From the NCBI RefSeq assembly GCF_000220835.1, contig NZ_GL985606.1, positions 242,065 to 291,164 on the forward strand: a stretch of DNA of 49,100 bases, given 5' to 3'. Below are positions 13,863-23,166 of the stretch, piece by piece. Made by a program: the position numbers and the translations under genes. The notes beneath the pieces were generated by a model. That model was not told the DNA's origin. It saw only the letters and a list, made by a program, of their open reading frames with translations, and made no database searches. This stretch comes from Actinomyces sp. oral taxon 448 str. F0400. GTDB taxonomy: Bacteria > Actinomycetota > Actinomycetes > Actinomycetales > Actinomycetaceae. Position 1 is the first letter of the stretch, and each line of letters begins with the position of its first letter.

Positions 13863-16658
13863 TCAGGCAGGACGACGCCGCGACCCCAGCCCGGCGCCAG
13901 GGGCCAGATCCTCAACCAGGGCAGCAGTCGCAGGATCGACCTGGGCCAGATCATCAGCTCCCGCAGCCTCGAGCAACGCCTCTGCACGAGCAGCGAGCCT
14001 GTCACGCCCGCACGCAGCGGCCAGACGCAGATCATCACGCCACAGCCGCTGGTCGAGCTCAACCACCCGCAAACCAACCTCCACGGCCCGCCCGGCCCCA
14101 TCCGGATCATGATCACCCAGTAGAACCGCCACACGATGAGCTGCATCCGCCACCAGCACCTCGGACTCACGAGTCGCGCGCACCCGGGCCAACCACGCGT
14201 ACCGACCGGGCTCAGCATCCTGACACACCGGACCGCGCACGAGCCTCAACCCCTCCTGAAGCAAACGCAATTCCTCACGATCATCCCCGCGCTCGCGCGC
14301 ACGTCGCGCCCGAGCGATCAAACCACGCAGCACCGACCAATCCACAACGACATCCGAGGAGAGCACCAACCGTCCCTCCTCATCTTCGCGCACACGATCC
14401 GTCCCCGCCTCATCACGACCCAGCCACGCGCGCAGCCGATCAACCGAGGACGTCACCACGTCCCCCGTCGCGCCCAACGGCCAGATCATGGACCCCAGCA
14501 CCCGCGGATGCAGACCCTCTTCGTGCAGAGCCAGGCATGCCACCGCCTCCGTCAGCAATCCGAGCCGCTCGGGCTCAGCCACGCCAGGTGCGGAAACAAC
14601 AGCCGACCCGAGCACCCGCACCTGCACAGGCGCGCTGCGCAATGCCGCCGCACTCGGCGGCGACGGCGGCTCGGGCGCCGGCGGGCGCCCACTCGTATCA
14701 GCTGCGAACAATTCGCCCAACGACTCCACATCCGCCTCGGACGCTCGCGTCACCCGCACGCCCACGCCCAACGGCTCGACCCGCGCCGACCCCGTCGAAT
14801 CCACCTCGATCCGCCACCGACCTCCACCACCACCCGCACGCACGAGCGTCGCCCCGCCCCTGACCGGCGACACCGGCGCAGCCTCTTCCTGTCCAGCGGC
14901 CAACACGACGCACACATCACCTCGGCCACTCCGCCCCGTCAGCACACCACCAACTCCACCGACCGAGCCGAAGGCGTCGGCCGAACCAGAGCCGGCTGAC
15001 CCGGCCTCCCCGGAGTCAGGCCCGTCGGTCGAACCGGAACCGACGGCTGCAGCGACATCGGACGCGACCTCCAACCGCTCCCCGCACACCGCACTCAGCG
15101 CGGGCGGCAACCCGACGCCGACAACCCGCACTTGCGCCGACCACGGATTCGTGCACAGCTCCACAGCGAGAGCCGACACGACCTCCGCGGCCACCGACGG
15201 CGCCCCGCTCACCACAACATCACCATCAACCACGCTCAAGTCAATAAGCACATCGGCTCCGCGCTCATCACGCCCCACAGTCACTAGTCCCGCCCCTACA
15301 CGAACAGGACCATCGGGAACCTGAATATCCACCCCTCGCTCCACATTCCACACCGCACCCCCATCCCGCACCCGCCACGGTGCCGGAGCCTGCGGAACCC
15401 GACGGGTCAAAAACAACGACACCGAATCATCATCAACTCCCACAGCATAAAACTCGGGAGGATCCTCCAAACCCGACAACCACCGCAGCACCGCATCCAC
15501 ACGCGCCATACGCCCGGGGTCGGCCCCCACCCGCAGCAGCCTCTCCAATTCACCGGCGCCAGCATCAGGCACCGCCCACGACCCGTAACGCCGCCACCGC
15601 GCCAATACAGCCAGCACGGATGCCGCCGTCAACGCACCGAGTGCTGGCACATCGGCCGGGAGAATATCGCCCACGTCGTCAGAACGATCAGGCATCCGCC
15701 GACCGCCCTGCTCCTGCTGCCGACCACTCGACTGATCGGCAGAGACAGGACCAGGAGCGGGAGCAGCCGGAGCGGTCGTTGTCACCGCCTCGACGCGAGG
15801 CACATCAGTGGCCGACTCGGGCATAACCAAATACCACCCCGGCTGAATCAAACGAGCCAGCTCCAGGGTCCGCCCGTCGGGCTGAAGCCTCCCCGCATTC
15901 AGATCATAGATCTGCTGATAGTCCCGCCCCTCACCGAGCGACCTCTCAGCAATATCCCACAAATTGTCATGATAATGATCCTGCGGTGGCTGAACAACAT
16001 AAACACGCCGCCCCACCAACTGCGCCCCCACCTGTGGATCAATCACCGCACCACCGAGCCTGTACGTCACATGACCGACCACCGTTCCATCCTGCTGATC
16101 CGCACCCGCGTCCGCTGCACCCGCGCCCGCATCCGCCGCACCCGTATCCGACGGCACCCCGCCGCCACCAGACACGACCTGCGCCGCCGCCGCGGGCGCA
16201 GGAGCAGGAGCGGGCGCCGCCGCAGTCGCCGGAGCAGCGACCGCCGGGCCCGACGCCGAGAAGATCAGCAGCGCAGCGATAACCAGACGACGCACCACCA
16301 CCTGCACCCCGCCCGACACCGGCACATGACCAGGCACACCCCGTCCACGCACCGCCGAAACCAGCTCAACCACCGTGCACACAGTGAACTGGAACCACGC
16401 CAGCCACACCACCCACACGAGCACGCCTAGCACAACCTCAACCGACACCGCCCGAGTAACCATGGACAAAGACACGCTCTCAGGAATAGGCGGAACCCCC
16501 GCAAGCGTAAGCATCGCAACCGGCACACCGACAACCACGAGCAACAGCACCGCAACAGCGAGCAGCGAACGCCCCACCGTCCCGGCACGACCCGACTCCG
16601 ATGCTCGAAACCGCTCAGGCCCGAACACAGCAGCTGACTCCGACTGGCGGGAGACCAC
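13863..16658 (-). CDS. Membrane protein with LysM and BTAD-like domains
   Basis: A 931-aa protein starting at a GTG at 16658. Three hydrophobic segments lie near residues 30-54, 70-100 and 124-143, the last followed by an Ala/Pro linker. A LysM-like domain (~219-276: YVVQPPQDHYHDNLWDIAER, then QIYDLNAG and IQPGWYLVMP) suggests contact with peptidoglycan. The middle is Gly/Ser-rich. The C-terminal ~170 residues form a TPR-like helical block (LRLLQEGLRLVRGP, AVEVGLRVVELDQRLWRDDL) as in bacterial transcriptional activator domains (BTAD). Related LysM/BTAD proteins are frequent beside actinobacterial Tad loci, and BTAD here is more likely a protein-interaction module than a DNA-binding regulator. 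It is the last gene of the pilus operon and lies 47 bp before the type VII ATPase gene. Confidence 0.82.
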   Translation of the reverse strand: MVSRQSESAAVFGPERFRASESGRAGTVGRSLLAVAVLLLVVVGVPVAMLTLAGVPPIPESVSLSMVTRAVSVEVVLGVLVWVVWLAWFQFTVCTVVELVSAVRGRGVPGHVPVSGGVQVVVRRLVIAALLIFSASGPAVAAPATAAAPAPAPAPAAAAQVVSGGGGVPSDTGAADAGAGAADAGADQQDGTVVGHVTYRLGGAVIDPQVGAQLVGRRVYVVQPPQDHYHDNLWDIAERSLGEGRDYQQIYDLNAGRLQPDGRTLELARLIQPGWYLVMPESATDVPRVEAVTTTAPAAPAPGPVSADQSSGRQQEQGGRRMPDRSDDVGDILPADVPALGALTAASVLAVLARWRRYGSWAVPDAGAGELERLLRVGADPGRMARVDAVLRWLSGLEDPPEFYAVGVDDDSVSLFLTRRVPQAPAPWRVRDGGAVWNVERGVDIQVPDGPVRVGAGLVTVGRDERGADVLIDLSVVDGDVVVSGAPSVAAEVVSALAVELCTNPWSAQVRVVGVGLPPALSAVCGERLEVASDVAAAVGSGSTDGPDSGEAGSAGSGSADAFGSVGGVGGVLTGRSGRGDVCVVLAAGQEEAAPVSPVRGGATLVRAGGGGGRWRIEVDSTGSARVEPLGVGVRVTRASEADVESLGELFAADTSGRPPAPEPPSPPSAAALRSAPVQVRVLGSAVVSAPGVAEPERLGLLTEAVACLALHEEGLHPRVLGSMIWPLGATGDVVTSSVDRLRAWLGRDEAGTDRVREDEEGRLVLSSDVVVDWSVLRGLIARARRARERGDDREELRLLQEGLRLVRGPVCQDAEPGRYAWLARVRATRESEVLVADAAHRVAVLLGDHDPDGAGRAVEVGLRVVELDQRLWRDDLRLAAACGRDRLAARAEALLEAAGADDLAQVDPATAALVEDLAPGAGLGSRRRPA

Positions 16659-16683
16659 GAGTAGTCGTTCCTTCCTGATTGAC

Positions 16684-17217
16684 CTAGATGATGCCGGACT
16701 CCGCCTGAGCAGAGCCGACCACAGTGATGTGAACAGTGGATATGCCGACCAGCGAAAGCATGAAGGTGGGAGCGTCCGTCTCAGCTGTCACGGTGACCGT
16801 GTTGCCCGCTGTCGTCACGGTGGCCGAGGCCGCGTCGGCGTCCCCCGCCGCCGCCAGGTACTCGCGGGCGGCCGCCCGAGCCGCCGCAGGATCGAGCACA
16901 ACCTCGTTGGTCCGGCGTATCCCGCCGATCTGGACCTCCTGGGCGCCGGCCCGGGCCGCCTGCTCCGCCTCATCGGTCAGAGTCGTCCTGGCGTTGAGGA
17001 CCCTGCCCCCGTCGATGCACAGACCCGCCAGGAGCATGAGGACCGAGACCACGCACACCGCGAAAACGGATGTCGACCCGACCTGTCGGGCCCGAATCCG
17101 GGACCGCGGAAGAAACTGCGAAGGAAAGGAAGAAGAGAACGGAGCAAGCCGCGGAGGCCGAAGCGGGCGGCTGTGCGGCCGCGGGCGCCCGGGACGGCGT
17201 TGCAGAAGGGAGGTCAT
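16684..17217 (-). CDS. TadG-like pilus assembly protein
   Basis: A 177-aa protein with a basic N-terminus, one membrane segment (VFAVCVVSVLMLLAGLCIDGG) and the TadG/TadE-type motif GGRVLNARTTLTDEAEQAARAGA, ending in a small beta-rich extracellular domain. The ATG at 17217 shares one base with the upstream TGA (TGATG), indicating coupled translation. In actinobacterial Tad loci such proteins are pseudopilin-like or secreted assembly factors. The longer frame to 17322 is only the upstream gene read in another frame. Confidence 0.82.
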   Translation of the reverse strand: MTSLLQRRPGRPRPHSRPLRPPRLAPFSSSFPSQFLPRSRIRARQVGSTSVFAVCVVSVLMLLAGLCIDGGRVLNARTTLTDEAEQAARAGAQEVQIGGIRRTNEVVLDPAAARAAAREYLAAAGDADAASATVTTAGNTVTVTAETDAPTFMLSLVGISTVHITVVGSAQAESGII

Positions 17218-17705
17218 CACGAGGTTCCCCTCAGTGTGTCGACCGGCGCCGTGGCCCGTGCCGAGATGGTGGTCGCCCCCGGGAGGAAGACCAGCCCCAG
17301 GTCGGACAGTCCCACCCGGCAACGGACTTCCACATCCACGCTTCCGCCACGGCCGAAGCTGGCGGTGGAGGTCGTGGCGCTGCAGTCGCCGGAAGCGGTC
17401 TGGGCGGCGTCGAGCGCGTCGTCGGCGGCCGCGCGCGCGGTAGCCGCGGAGCGCTCCATGGACGCGGCACGGGCCGCATCACGGGCGGCGGCCTGAGTCA
17501 TCCCCTCAGCCGACACGTATCTGCCGCCGGCGACGGCGATGAGGACGACCATGAGTAGGACGGGGGCGAGCACAACCATCTCCACCGACATCGACCCCCG
17601 CTCGGCTCCCCCGCTTCCAGCCTGGCGGACGACGCGGACGATCCTGCGCGCGGAGGCGACGGCGGGGTCGGTGGCGGCGGCCCTGAATGCGCTTATGGAT
17701 CTCAC
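17217..17705 (-). CDS. TadE-like pseudopilin
   Basis: A 162-aa protein beginning at a GTG that overlaps the upstream stop (GTGA). It has a TadE-type N-terminal helix with a conserved Glu (RGSMSVEMVVLAPVLLMVVL), the likely prepilin peptidase recognition site, followed by helix and strand. An Ala-rich helical part (AAARDAARAASMERSAATA) and two Cys (DCSA, VRCRVG) follow. It probably works with the other TadE-like and TadG-like proteins in Flp pilus assembly or anchoring. Confidence 0.83.
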   Translation of the reverse strand: MRSISAFRAAATDPAVASARRIVRVVRQAGSGGAERGSMSVEMVVLAPVLLMVVLIAVAGGRYVSAEGMTQAAARDAARAASMERSAATARAAADDALDAAQTASGDCSATTSTASFGRGGSVDVEVRCRVGLSDLGLVFLPGATTISARATAPVDTLRGTS

Positions 17706-18100
17706 GTGTCCTCCCGGAACTGCTCGACGGGCGAGGAGACCGTCGCGCTGATCCGCGGCGCCAGGCCCGCGACGATGTCCATCGCCTGACCCGAAACGGT
17801 CACGCTCACCTGGGTGCCGTCCGTCCGGGCGTCGATCTCGACATCTTTCAGGCCTCCGCCCCCCGTCGAGACCGCGTAGTCGGCTCCCGACCGCTCCGCC
17901 GCGGCGAGAGCGGCCGGATCATGAGCACCGGTGCGCAGATTCCGGACCGTCTGCCGGGCCGTGGTCATCGCCACCTCGTTGCCGTACCAGGACAGGGCGA
18001 CCTGAACAGTCACGAGGATGATCAGCATGAGCAGCGGGAAGAAGACCAGGAGTTCGAGCGAGGACGCCCCCTCCTCGCCCCGACGACGCCGCATCAGCAT
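17702..18100 (-). CDS. TadE-like pseudopilin
   Basis: About 132 aa. The N-terminal segment MLMRRRRGEEGASSLELL followed by VFFPLLMLIILVTVQVAL is a typical TadE prepilin helix with Glu at the SSLEL position. The ATG at 18100 has GGAGG five bases upstream. An alternative ATG at 18118 overlaps the flp stop (ATGA). The rest (NEVAMTTARQTVRNLRTG, then a small beta domain) is typical for the family. It sits directly after the flp pilin gene. Confidence 0.83.
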   Translation of the reverse strand: MLMRRRRGEEGASSLELLVFFPLLMLIILVTVQVALSWYGNEVAMTTARQTVRNLRTGAHDPAALAAAERSGADYAVSTGGGGLKDVEIDARTDGTQVSVTVSGQAMDIVAGLAPRISATVSSPVEQFREDT

Positions 18101-18114
18101 GACGCCCTCCGTCC

Positions 18115-18354
18115 TCATGGGTTTCCATCTAGCGACGGAACCTCGAGGTTGTCGCTCGCATTCTGGACCAGACCGTAGATGGCCCGTCCCACCACAGCGG
18201 CGAGCACAATGAGGAAACCCGTGATAATGACCCACTCGACAGTCGAGGCCCCCTCCTCGCCGCACACACGATCGGTGATCCCGACCAGGCGGTTCCGGAG
18301 GCGGTCCGCAACGCGGCCCGCGATAATCCGAACAGCGCACAACAATGACAGCAT
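18115..18354 (-). CDS. flp: Flp-type major pilin
   Basis: A 79-aa pilin precursor with AAGGAGAT six bases before its ATG. After a charged leader comes the processing region CGEEGASTVEWVIITGFLIV: cleavage is expected around EEGAS, with the conserved Glu five residues later, followed by a hydrophobic helix and a short polar tail. It should form the shaft of the Tad pilus. Its position after tadC and before the TadE genes, with a fresh strong ribosome binding site and a 50-bp gap, suits higher expression than its neighbours. Confidence 0.85.
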   Translation of the reverse strand: MLSLLCAVRIIAGRVADRLRNRLVGITDRVCGEEGASTVEWVIITGFLIVLAAVVGRAIYGLVQNASDNLEVPSLDGNP

Positions 18355-18404
18355 GATTATCTCCTTTCAACACAGGATAAGAACGGGGGAAGAGCAGAGT
18401 CGGG

Positions 18405-19331
18405 TCATCGCATGCCCCCCATGATCCCGGTCAGGGCCGGATAGACGAGGAAGACGATGAATCCCATCGCGATGACGAGCTGGGCCACGAGCATGGACTC
18501 GGAATTCTCACCCGCCTTCCCCTCGGCGTCGGCCAGTTCCCGACGACGCATCGAGGACGCCCGGGCGCCGAGGGACTCGCGGATCTTGGCCCCGTCCTCG
18601 GCCACCAGGGCCAGCGCCGCCGACAGGTCGCGCAACTCGTCAATGCGCAGCGTCTCACCCAGGCGGCCCATGGCCGCCCACGGCGTCTCCCCGCGCAGGC
18701 GCGCCGTCGCCAACGCGTCGCGAATACGGACCATGGACGGATCGTCCGACAGGCCCGAGGCCGCATCCAGCGCCTCGGGCACGCCTCGACCGGCCGACAA
18801 CGACATGGACACCAGATCCAGGAAGGATCCCACGACATGACGGAAATCCCGACGGGCCTGCTCGGCCTGCGAATGCAGGCGCACCGTGGGCAGGGAGGCC
18901 AGCCCCGCCCCCGCCACCACGCACGCGAGCGTCGACAGTGAGGAGCCCATCGGCTGACCCGCGACGGCGGACAGGCCCACAAGCACCAGCGGGGCGGCGA
19001 AACCCGTCAGCCCGAGCAGCAGGGAGGCGACCAGGTGCCTCTCCAAAGACCGGCCGACAACAGCAAGATCACTGGACAGCCCCGTCAGATCCACACCTGT
19101 TCGACGCAGAAGAGCAGCAGCCCGATACCCCACGCCATCAAGCCATTCCGGCAGAGCCCGCTCGTGGGAGTTCAACCGCCGCGCGTCGCGGCGCAGCTGA
19201 CGCTCATCGCGCTGGGAGTCGAGCTCGGCGAGCGCAGCCGCCGGCTGAACCGCGGGCGGAGCGATGACAAGACCTGCAAGCACCAGCCCCGCACCGCACA
19301 AGGCCCCGCCCAGCAGAATCCACGTACTCAT
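18405..19331 (-). CDS. tadC: Tad pilus inner-membrane platform protein TadC
   Basis: A 308-aa type II secretion F-like membrane protein: one N-terminal helix (MSTWILLGGALCGAGLVLAG), central helices, the cytoplasmic F domain with SMSLSAGRGVPEALDAA and LADAEGKAGENSESMLVAQ, and a final helix VIAMGFIVFLVYPALTG. The ATG at 19331 overlaps the tadB stop (ATGA), so the frame reaching to 19421 is not the real start. It pairs with TadB to form the platform driven by the CpaF ATPase. Confidence 0.9.
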   Translation of the reverse strand: MSTWILLGGALCGAGLVLAGLVIAPPAVQPAAALAELDSQRDERQLRRDARRLNSHERALPEWLDGVGYRAAALLRRTGVDLTGLSSDLAVVGRSLERHLVASLLLGLTGFAAPLVLVGLSAVAGQPMGSSLSTLACVVAGAGLASLPTVRLHSQAEQARRDFRHVVGSFLDLVSMSLSAGRGVPEALDAASGLSDDPSMVRIRDALATARLRGETPWAAMGRLGETLRIDELRDLSAALALVAEDGAKIRESLGARASSMRRRELADAEGKAGENSESMLVAQLVIAMGFIVFLVYPALTGIMGGMR

Positions 19332-20206
19332 GAGCGGTCCTCCCCCATGGCCTGGAACGACGCGCCGCGAGCGGTCAGGAAACGACGCGGCAGAGTGACA
19401 CCGGCCAAACGCCGCATCCACATCAGACCCACTGCGAACAGGGCGACCACCACGAACAGCACCATCTGACCCTGCGCAGAACCGTAGGGCGCCACGAACG
19501 AACGGTTGAAGACCGCCATCCCCAGGATGATCAGGATCGAGAACACCACGACGATCTGAGCCGAACGCCGCGTACCGGCGCGAGATGCCGACACGCGCTG
19601 ACGCATATCGAGCTCAGCCCGAGCCGTCGCCGCCAGATTGCCCAGCAACTGACGCAGCCCCGGCCCTCGCAACCGAGAATTCATCATAAGAGCGCAAATG
19701 ATCAAGTCAGCCGTGGGATCATCAAGATCGTCAGCGAACTGACGTAGGGCCACAGGAAGCGGAACGCGCACGCGCATACGATCAGCCAGCAATGTTAAAT
19801 CACCACGAATAACAGGAGAAGCCGCGTACACCGTCGCCGGAATAGCCTGCTCCAAGCCAACAGCGCCAGCAATAGTGTCGCGCAAGGACTCGGCCCATGT
19901 AGCCAGTCCCTCAATACGAGCGGCAGCCACTCGCTCCTGACGCGAACCGCCGAACAGCATCGGCCACACCAGCACCAGGACGGCGGCGGCCGCGGTCAAC
20001 ACGACCCAACGAGTCAGCAACAGCACGGCCAGCCCGACCGCCGCCGCAACCACTAGACGCCTGGAGGTGATGCGCACTAAACGCGCACCGCCACCACTAC
20101 CGGGCATATCCACGCCCGCGACGTAAGCCACCAGGAGGAACAGGCCGCCGCCGATCAAGGCGCCGGCGAGAATGGCGACCGATCCCGTCGTCGACTGGCC
20201 GATCAT
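19328..20206 (-). CDS. tadB: Tad pilus inner-membrane platform protein TadB
   Basis: A 292-aa type II secretion F-like protein with paired N-terminal hydrophobic segments, a cytoplasmic loop (WAESLRDTIAGAVGLEQAIP) characteristic of TadB, and C-terminal membrane segments. Its start overlaps the cpaF stop by ATGA and its stop overlaps tadC in the same way. It forms the platform with TadC. Confidence 0.9.
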   Translation of the reverse strand: MIGQSTTGSVAILAGALIGGGLFLLVAYVAGVDMPGSGGGARLVRITSRRLVVAAAVGLAVLLLTRWVVLTAAAAVLVLVWPMLFGGSRQERVAAARIEGLATWAESLRDTIAGAVGLEQAIPATVYAASPVIRGDLTLLADRMRVRVPLPVALRQFADDLDDPTADLIICALMMNSRLRGPGLRQLLGNLAATARAELDMRQRVSASRAGTRRSAQIVVVFSILIILGMAVFNRSFVAPYGSAQGQMVLFVVVALFAVGLMWMRRLAGVTLPRRFLTARGASFQAMGEDRS

Positions 20207-21522
20207 GACACGCCCCCGGCGGCGTAGGCGACGGCGGGGTCGTATCCCGCCTCCGCGAGCTCATCGATGCAGGAGATCGGAGCGGCCGGCTGAGCATGGC
20301 CGGAACCGTCGTCGGCGAAGACCTCCGACGACAGGATCCGTTCATCGACCCCGTTGACCTCCCGCACCGACGCCACGTAGCGACGCATCGTCCCACCCTG
20401 GCCGAAGCGATTCTCCCGGCAGATGAAAATCACGAAATCGATGGCGCCGGCGATCAAGAGATTCGTGGCTTCCTGGGGCAAACGCTCGTGCGACTGGATG
20501 GCGTAGGTGGCGATGCGGTTGAAGACCTCCGAGGAGGAGTTGGCGTGGATCGTCGACAAAGACCCGTCGTTGCCCTGGCTCATGGCGTTGAGCATGGTGA
20601 CGATCTCGTCGCCGAGCACCTCGCCGACGATGACGCGCGACGGGTTCATGCGCAGTGATCTGCGCACGAGGTCCGCCATCGTGATGGCTCCGGCCCCCTC
20701 GGAGTTGGGCAACCGCTCCTCGAAAGCGACGACGTTGGGATGCAGCTCGCTGAATTCCCCCAGACCGAGCTCCAGAGCCCGCTCAACGGTGATGAGCCGC
20801 TCCTCCGGGGCGATCTCATTGGCCAGGGCCCGCAGAAAGGTTGTCTTGCCGGCATTCGTTGCGCCGGCAATCATGATGTTCTTGCGGGCATGAACGGCCG
20901 CGGAGCAGAAGGCGGCCAGCCGGGGACTGAGCGTGCCCAGCCCGACCAGCTCATCCAAACCCACCCTGTCCAACCGGGCTCGACGCAACGAGAGCGCCGG
21001 ACGGGCGCACACATCCATGATCGCCGACAGGCGCGACCCGTCGGGCAGCCGCAGGTCCAACTGGGGATTAGCGGAATCGAAAGGACGCGAGACGAGTCCC
21101 GAGTACGAGCCCAGGACCTGGACCAACTCGACGAGCTCGTCGTCGGAATCGGCCACGGGGGTGCCGCGCTCCTCGCGTCCATCGGCGTACTGGACGAACA
21201 CATTGTCGCAACCGTTGATATCGATGTTCTCCACCTCGGGATCCTCCAGCAACGGCTGAAGACGGCCGACCCCGAACAAGGCGGCGTGGATCCCCTGGGC
21301 GACCTCATCCTCATCCCCCGCCGATAACGGACTGCGCCCCGCAGCGATTTCGGCTCGGGCGTGCTGGTCGAGCACCCGGCTGATAAGAGCGCGGGCGAAC
21401 TGGCGCTCATCCTCCGAACTCATGGGCGGGATACCCGTGGCGGCGTCGTCATGACGCTGCTGAGCGAGGAGATCGGCGACCTCCTCACGCATCTGCCGCA
21501 CCAGATTCTGATCAGCACTCAT
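20203..21522 (-). CDS. cpaF: Tad pilus assembly ATPase CpaF/TadA
   Basis: A 439-aa GspE/PilT-type ATPase. The Walker A motif GATNAGKTTF lies near residue 217, the Walker B region (VRRSLRMNPSRVIVGEVLGDE) about 75 residues later, and the conserved TIHANS motif near residue 330. The N-terminal region (LQPLLEDPEVENIDINGCDN) is typical CpaF. It powers assembly of the Flp pilus at the membrane platform. Its start overlaps the stop of the cpaE-like gene by ATGA. Confidence 0.94.
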   Translation of the reverse strand: MSADQNLVRQMREEVADLLAQQRHDDAATGIPPMSSEDERQFARALISRVLDQHARAEIAAGRSPLSAGDEDEVAQGIHAALFGVGRLQPLLEDPEVENIDINGCDNVFVQYADGREERGTPVADSDDELVELVQVLGSYSGLVSRPFDSANPQLDLRLPDGSRLSAIMDVCARPALSLRRARLDRVGLDELVGLGTLSPRLAAFCSAAVHARKNIMIAGATNAGKTTFLRALANEIAPEERLITVERALELGLGEFSELHPNVVAFEERLPNSEGAGAITMADLVRRSLRMNPSRVIVGEVLGDEIVTMLNAMSQGNDGSLSTIHANSSSEVFNRIATYAIQSHERLPQEATNLLIAGAIDFVIFICRENRFGQGGTMRRYVASVREVNGVDERILSSEVFADDGSGHAQPAAPISCIDELAEAGYDPAVAYAAGGVS

Positions 21523-22286
21523 CGCGAAACCCCCCAGAACGCCGCATCGGCGGGACGACGAACAGACGACACCACACTCCGCGCCGAACGCACCAGAAGA
21601 CTTCGTCGCAACGAATGCGGACGACGTCCGGCCAATGAATCAGCGGCATCACGATCAAAAGCAAGAGCGCCGACCACCGGCACGTCAACACCGCTGGAAC
21701 GCAGCAACCGTTGAAGATCACCGGCCTCATGACGATGCCTCCACGGAGCGACGAGGAGGACCCCCAGATCGGGCCGTTCAGCGCGACGCGCGGTCTCCTC
21801 CGCCACCCAGCGCAAACGGTCCCGTAAATGAGCGTAAGAATCCACGCCCGCCCTCACCACCAGCAGCAGCGCGTCGGAGGACAGGGCGACGGGCAGGCTG
21901 GGGGAGCCGGGGACGAGCCGACCAACATCGCACACCACATCGCGCGTTGTGCGCAGCCGCCCGGCAATAGCGCCCCAGCTGGAGGCCACGGCGGCCGCCT
22001 GCTCGGGGCGGGGCATCCCCAGCAGCACGTCGAGGCCGCCGTCGACCAGCGTCGTGTGCTCCTCGACGGGGGCGTCAGGGTTGTTGCGCATGGCGGCGGC
22101 CAATGAGAGCAGGCCGCGCTCGGCGTCCAGAGGAAGGCCGTTGTCGGCGCGCAGCCGGTAGATGAGGTCCGAGCCGGCGGGGTCGGCGTCGACCAGGAGA
22201 ATAGGGACTGGCCACACCGCGGCTAGGACGTGGGCGCTGGTCGTCGTGCCGGGGGCTCCCTTGGCGGAGGCGAGGGAGAGAAGCAT
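21519..22286 (-). CDS. CpaE/TadZ-like MinD-family ATPase
   Basis: A 255-aa protein with a deviant Walker A (KGAPGTTTSAHVLAAVW) near the N-terminus, then LLVDADPAGSDL (Walker A' Asp) and DVVCDVGRLVPG. TadZ/CpaE ATPases place the pilus machine at the cell pole. The receiver-like N-terminal domain of classical CpaE is absent, as is usual in actinobacteria. Its ATG shares a base with the cpaB stop (TGATG). Confidence 0.85.
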   Translation of the reverse strand: MLLSLASAKGAPGTTTSAHVLAAVWPVPILLVDADPAGSDLIYRLRADNGLPLDAERGLLSLAAAMRNNPDAPVEEHTTLVDGGLDVLLGMPRPEQAAAVASSWGAIAGRLRTTRDVVCDVGRLVPGSPSLPVALSSDALLLVVRAGVDSYAHLRDRLRWVAEETARRAERPDLGVLLVAPWRHRHEAGDLQRLLRSSGVDVPVVGALAFDRDAADSLAGRRPHSLRRSLLVRSARSVVSSVRRPADAAFWGVSR

Positions 22287-23068
22287 CAGTGATCACCGAT
22301 CGGTTGGCCGGCGGCGGTGACGACGACGGCCGCATTGCCCGAGGCTCCCAGCGCCGCCGCGCTGGATCCCTGGGCGGAGGGGACCAGGACGGATACGGTG
22401 GCGCCCGAGGTCCAATTGCCGTCCTTCCCCGAGGTGGGAACGGCATCGAGCACCTGGGCGCCCGAGATCGGAGTCGAGCCGTCGGCGGAGACGTTCACGA
22501 TGCTGACGACGTCTCCCGCTGAGAGCCCGGCCGCGGGGAAGCGCCCCGCCTCCAGCGAGAGCCCGACGACGCTCCGCCCGTCCTGGGTGGGGGAGGAGTC
22601 GGTGATCTGAGTGGTCTGGACGAGCTCGCCCTTGTCGAGGGCGACCTTCGCGCTCTGTCCCACGATCTCGTTGGCGCGGCTGGCGGGGATGAGGATGCTG
22701 CTGTTGGCGGCCACGGGCATCGAGGCGAGGTCCTCGAGGGCGATGACATGGCCGGCCTCGATCGGCTTGACCACGATGAGCATCTCCTCGCGCTGGTCGA
22801 TCCGCGCGGCCAGCAGGCCGGCCAGCAGGGCTCCGCCGACGATGAGGATCACGGCGAGGGCAGCGAGCAGCGGCCGGCGCTCGCGCGGGGCCGACGGGAG
22901 GCGCCCGCGGGACTTCTTCTCCTCCTGGGCGCGGGTGGAGCCGGTGGCTCTGGCATCGCGATCACGACGGCGGGACGTACGGATATCGGTTGGAGAGGTC
23001 ATCTCGGTCCGGTAGGGGTGGACGGCAGGGTCGTCTTCTAACATACCGAACTGATCTCGGAGCGCCAC
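22286..23068 (-). CDS. cpaB: CpaB/RcpC-like pilus assembly protein (SAF domain)
   Basis: The protein has a basic N-terminal cytoplasmic part, one membrane helix (RPLLAALAVILIVGGALLAG) and an SAF domain (VVKPIEAGHVIALEDLASMP, then DKGELVQTTQIT and GRSVVGLSLEAGRFPAAGL). This is the layout of Flp pilus assembly protein CpaB. The frame opens at GTG 23068, and ATGs at 23044 and 23002 are alternatives; none has a strong ribosome binding site. It is the first gene of the pilus operon, and a perfect 9-bp-stem inverted repeat lies just upstream. Confidence 0.85.
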   Translation of the reverse strand: MALRDQFGMLEDDPAVHPYRTEMTSPTDIRTSRRRDRDARATGSTRAQEEKKSRGRLPSAPRERRPLLAALAVILIVGGALLAGLLAARIDQREEMLIVVKPIEAGHVIALEDLASMPVAANSSILIPASRANEIVGQSAKVALDKGELVQTTQITDSSPTQDGRSVVGLSLEAGRFPAAGLSAGDVVSIVNVSADGSTPISGAQVLDAVPTSGKDGNWTSGATVSVLVPSAQGSSAAALGASGNAAVVVTAAGQPIGDH

Positions 23069-23074
23069 CCCCTT

Positions 23075-23100
23075 CGCCCGATCCGTCCGCTGATCGGGCG
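23075..23100. promoter_or_regulatory. Inverted repeat in front of the pilus operon
   Basis: CGCCCGATC (23075-23083) and GATCGGGCG (23092-23100) form a perfect 9-bp inverted repeat around an 8-base loop. It starts seven bases upstream of the earliest cpaB start and lies in the 165-bp divergent gap with the WXG100 gene. It could be an operator or a leader hairpin for the operon. Nothing else decides between these. Confidence 0.45.
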
Positions 23101-23166
23101 ATTTCGACGAAAAACGAGATTTTGCTTGCGGATCGCGTCATGACGTGCAAGCCTGGATCCGAGCGG

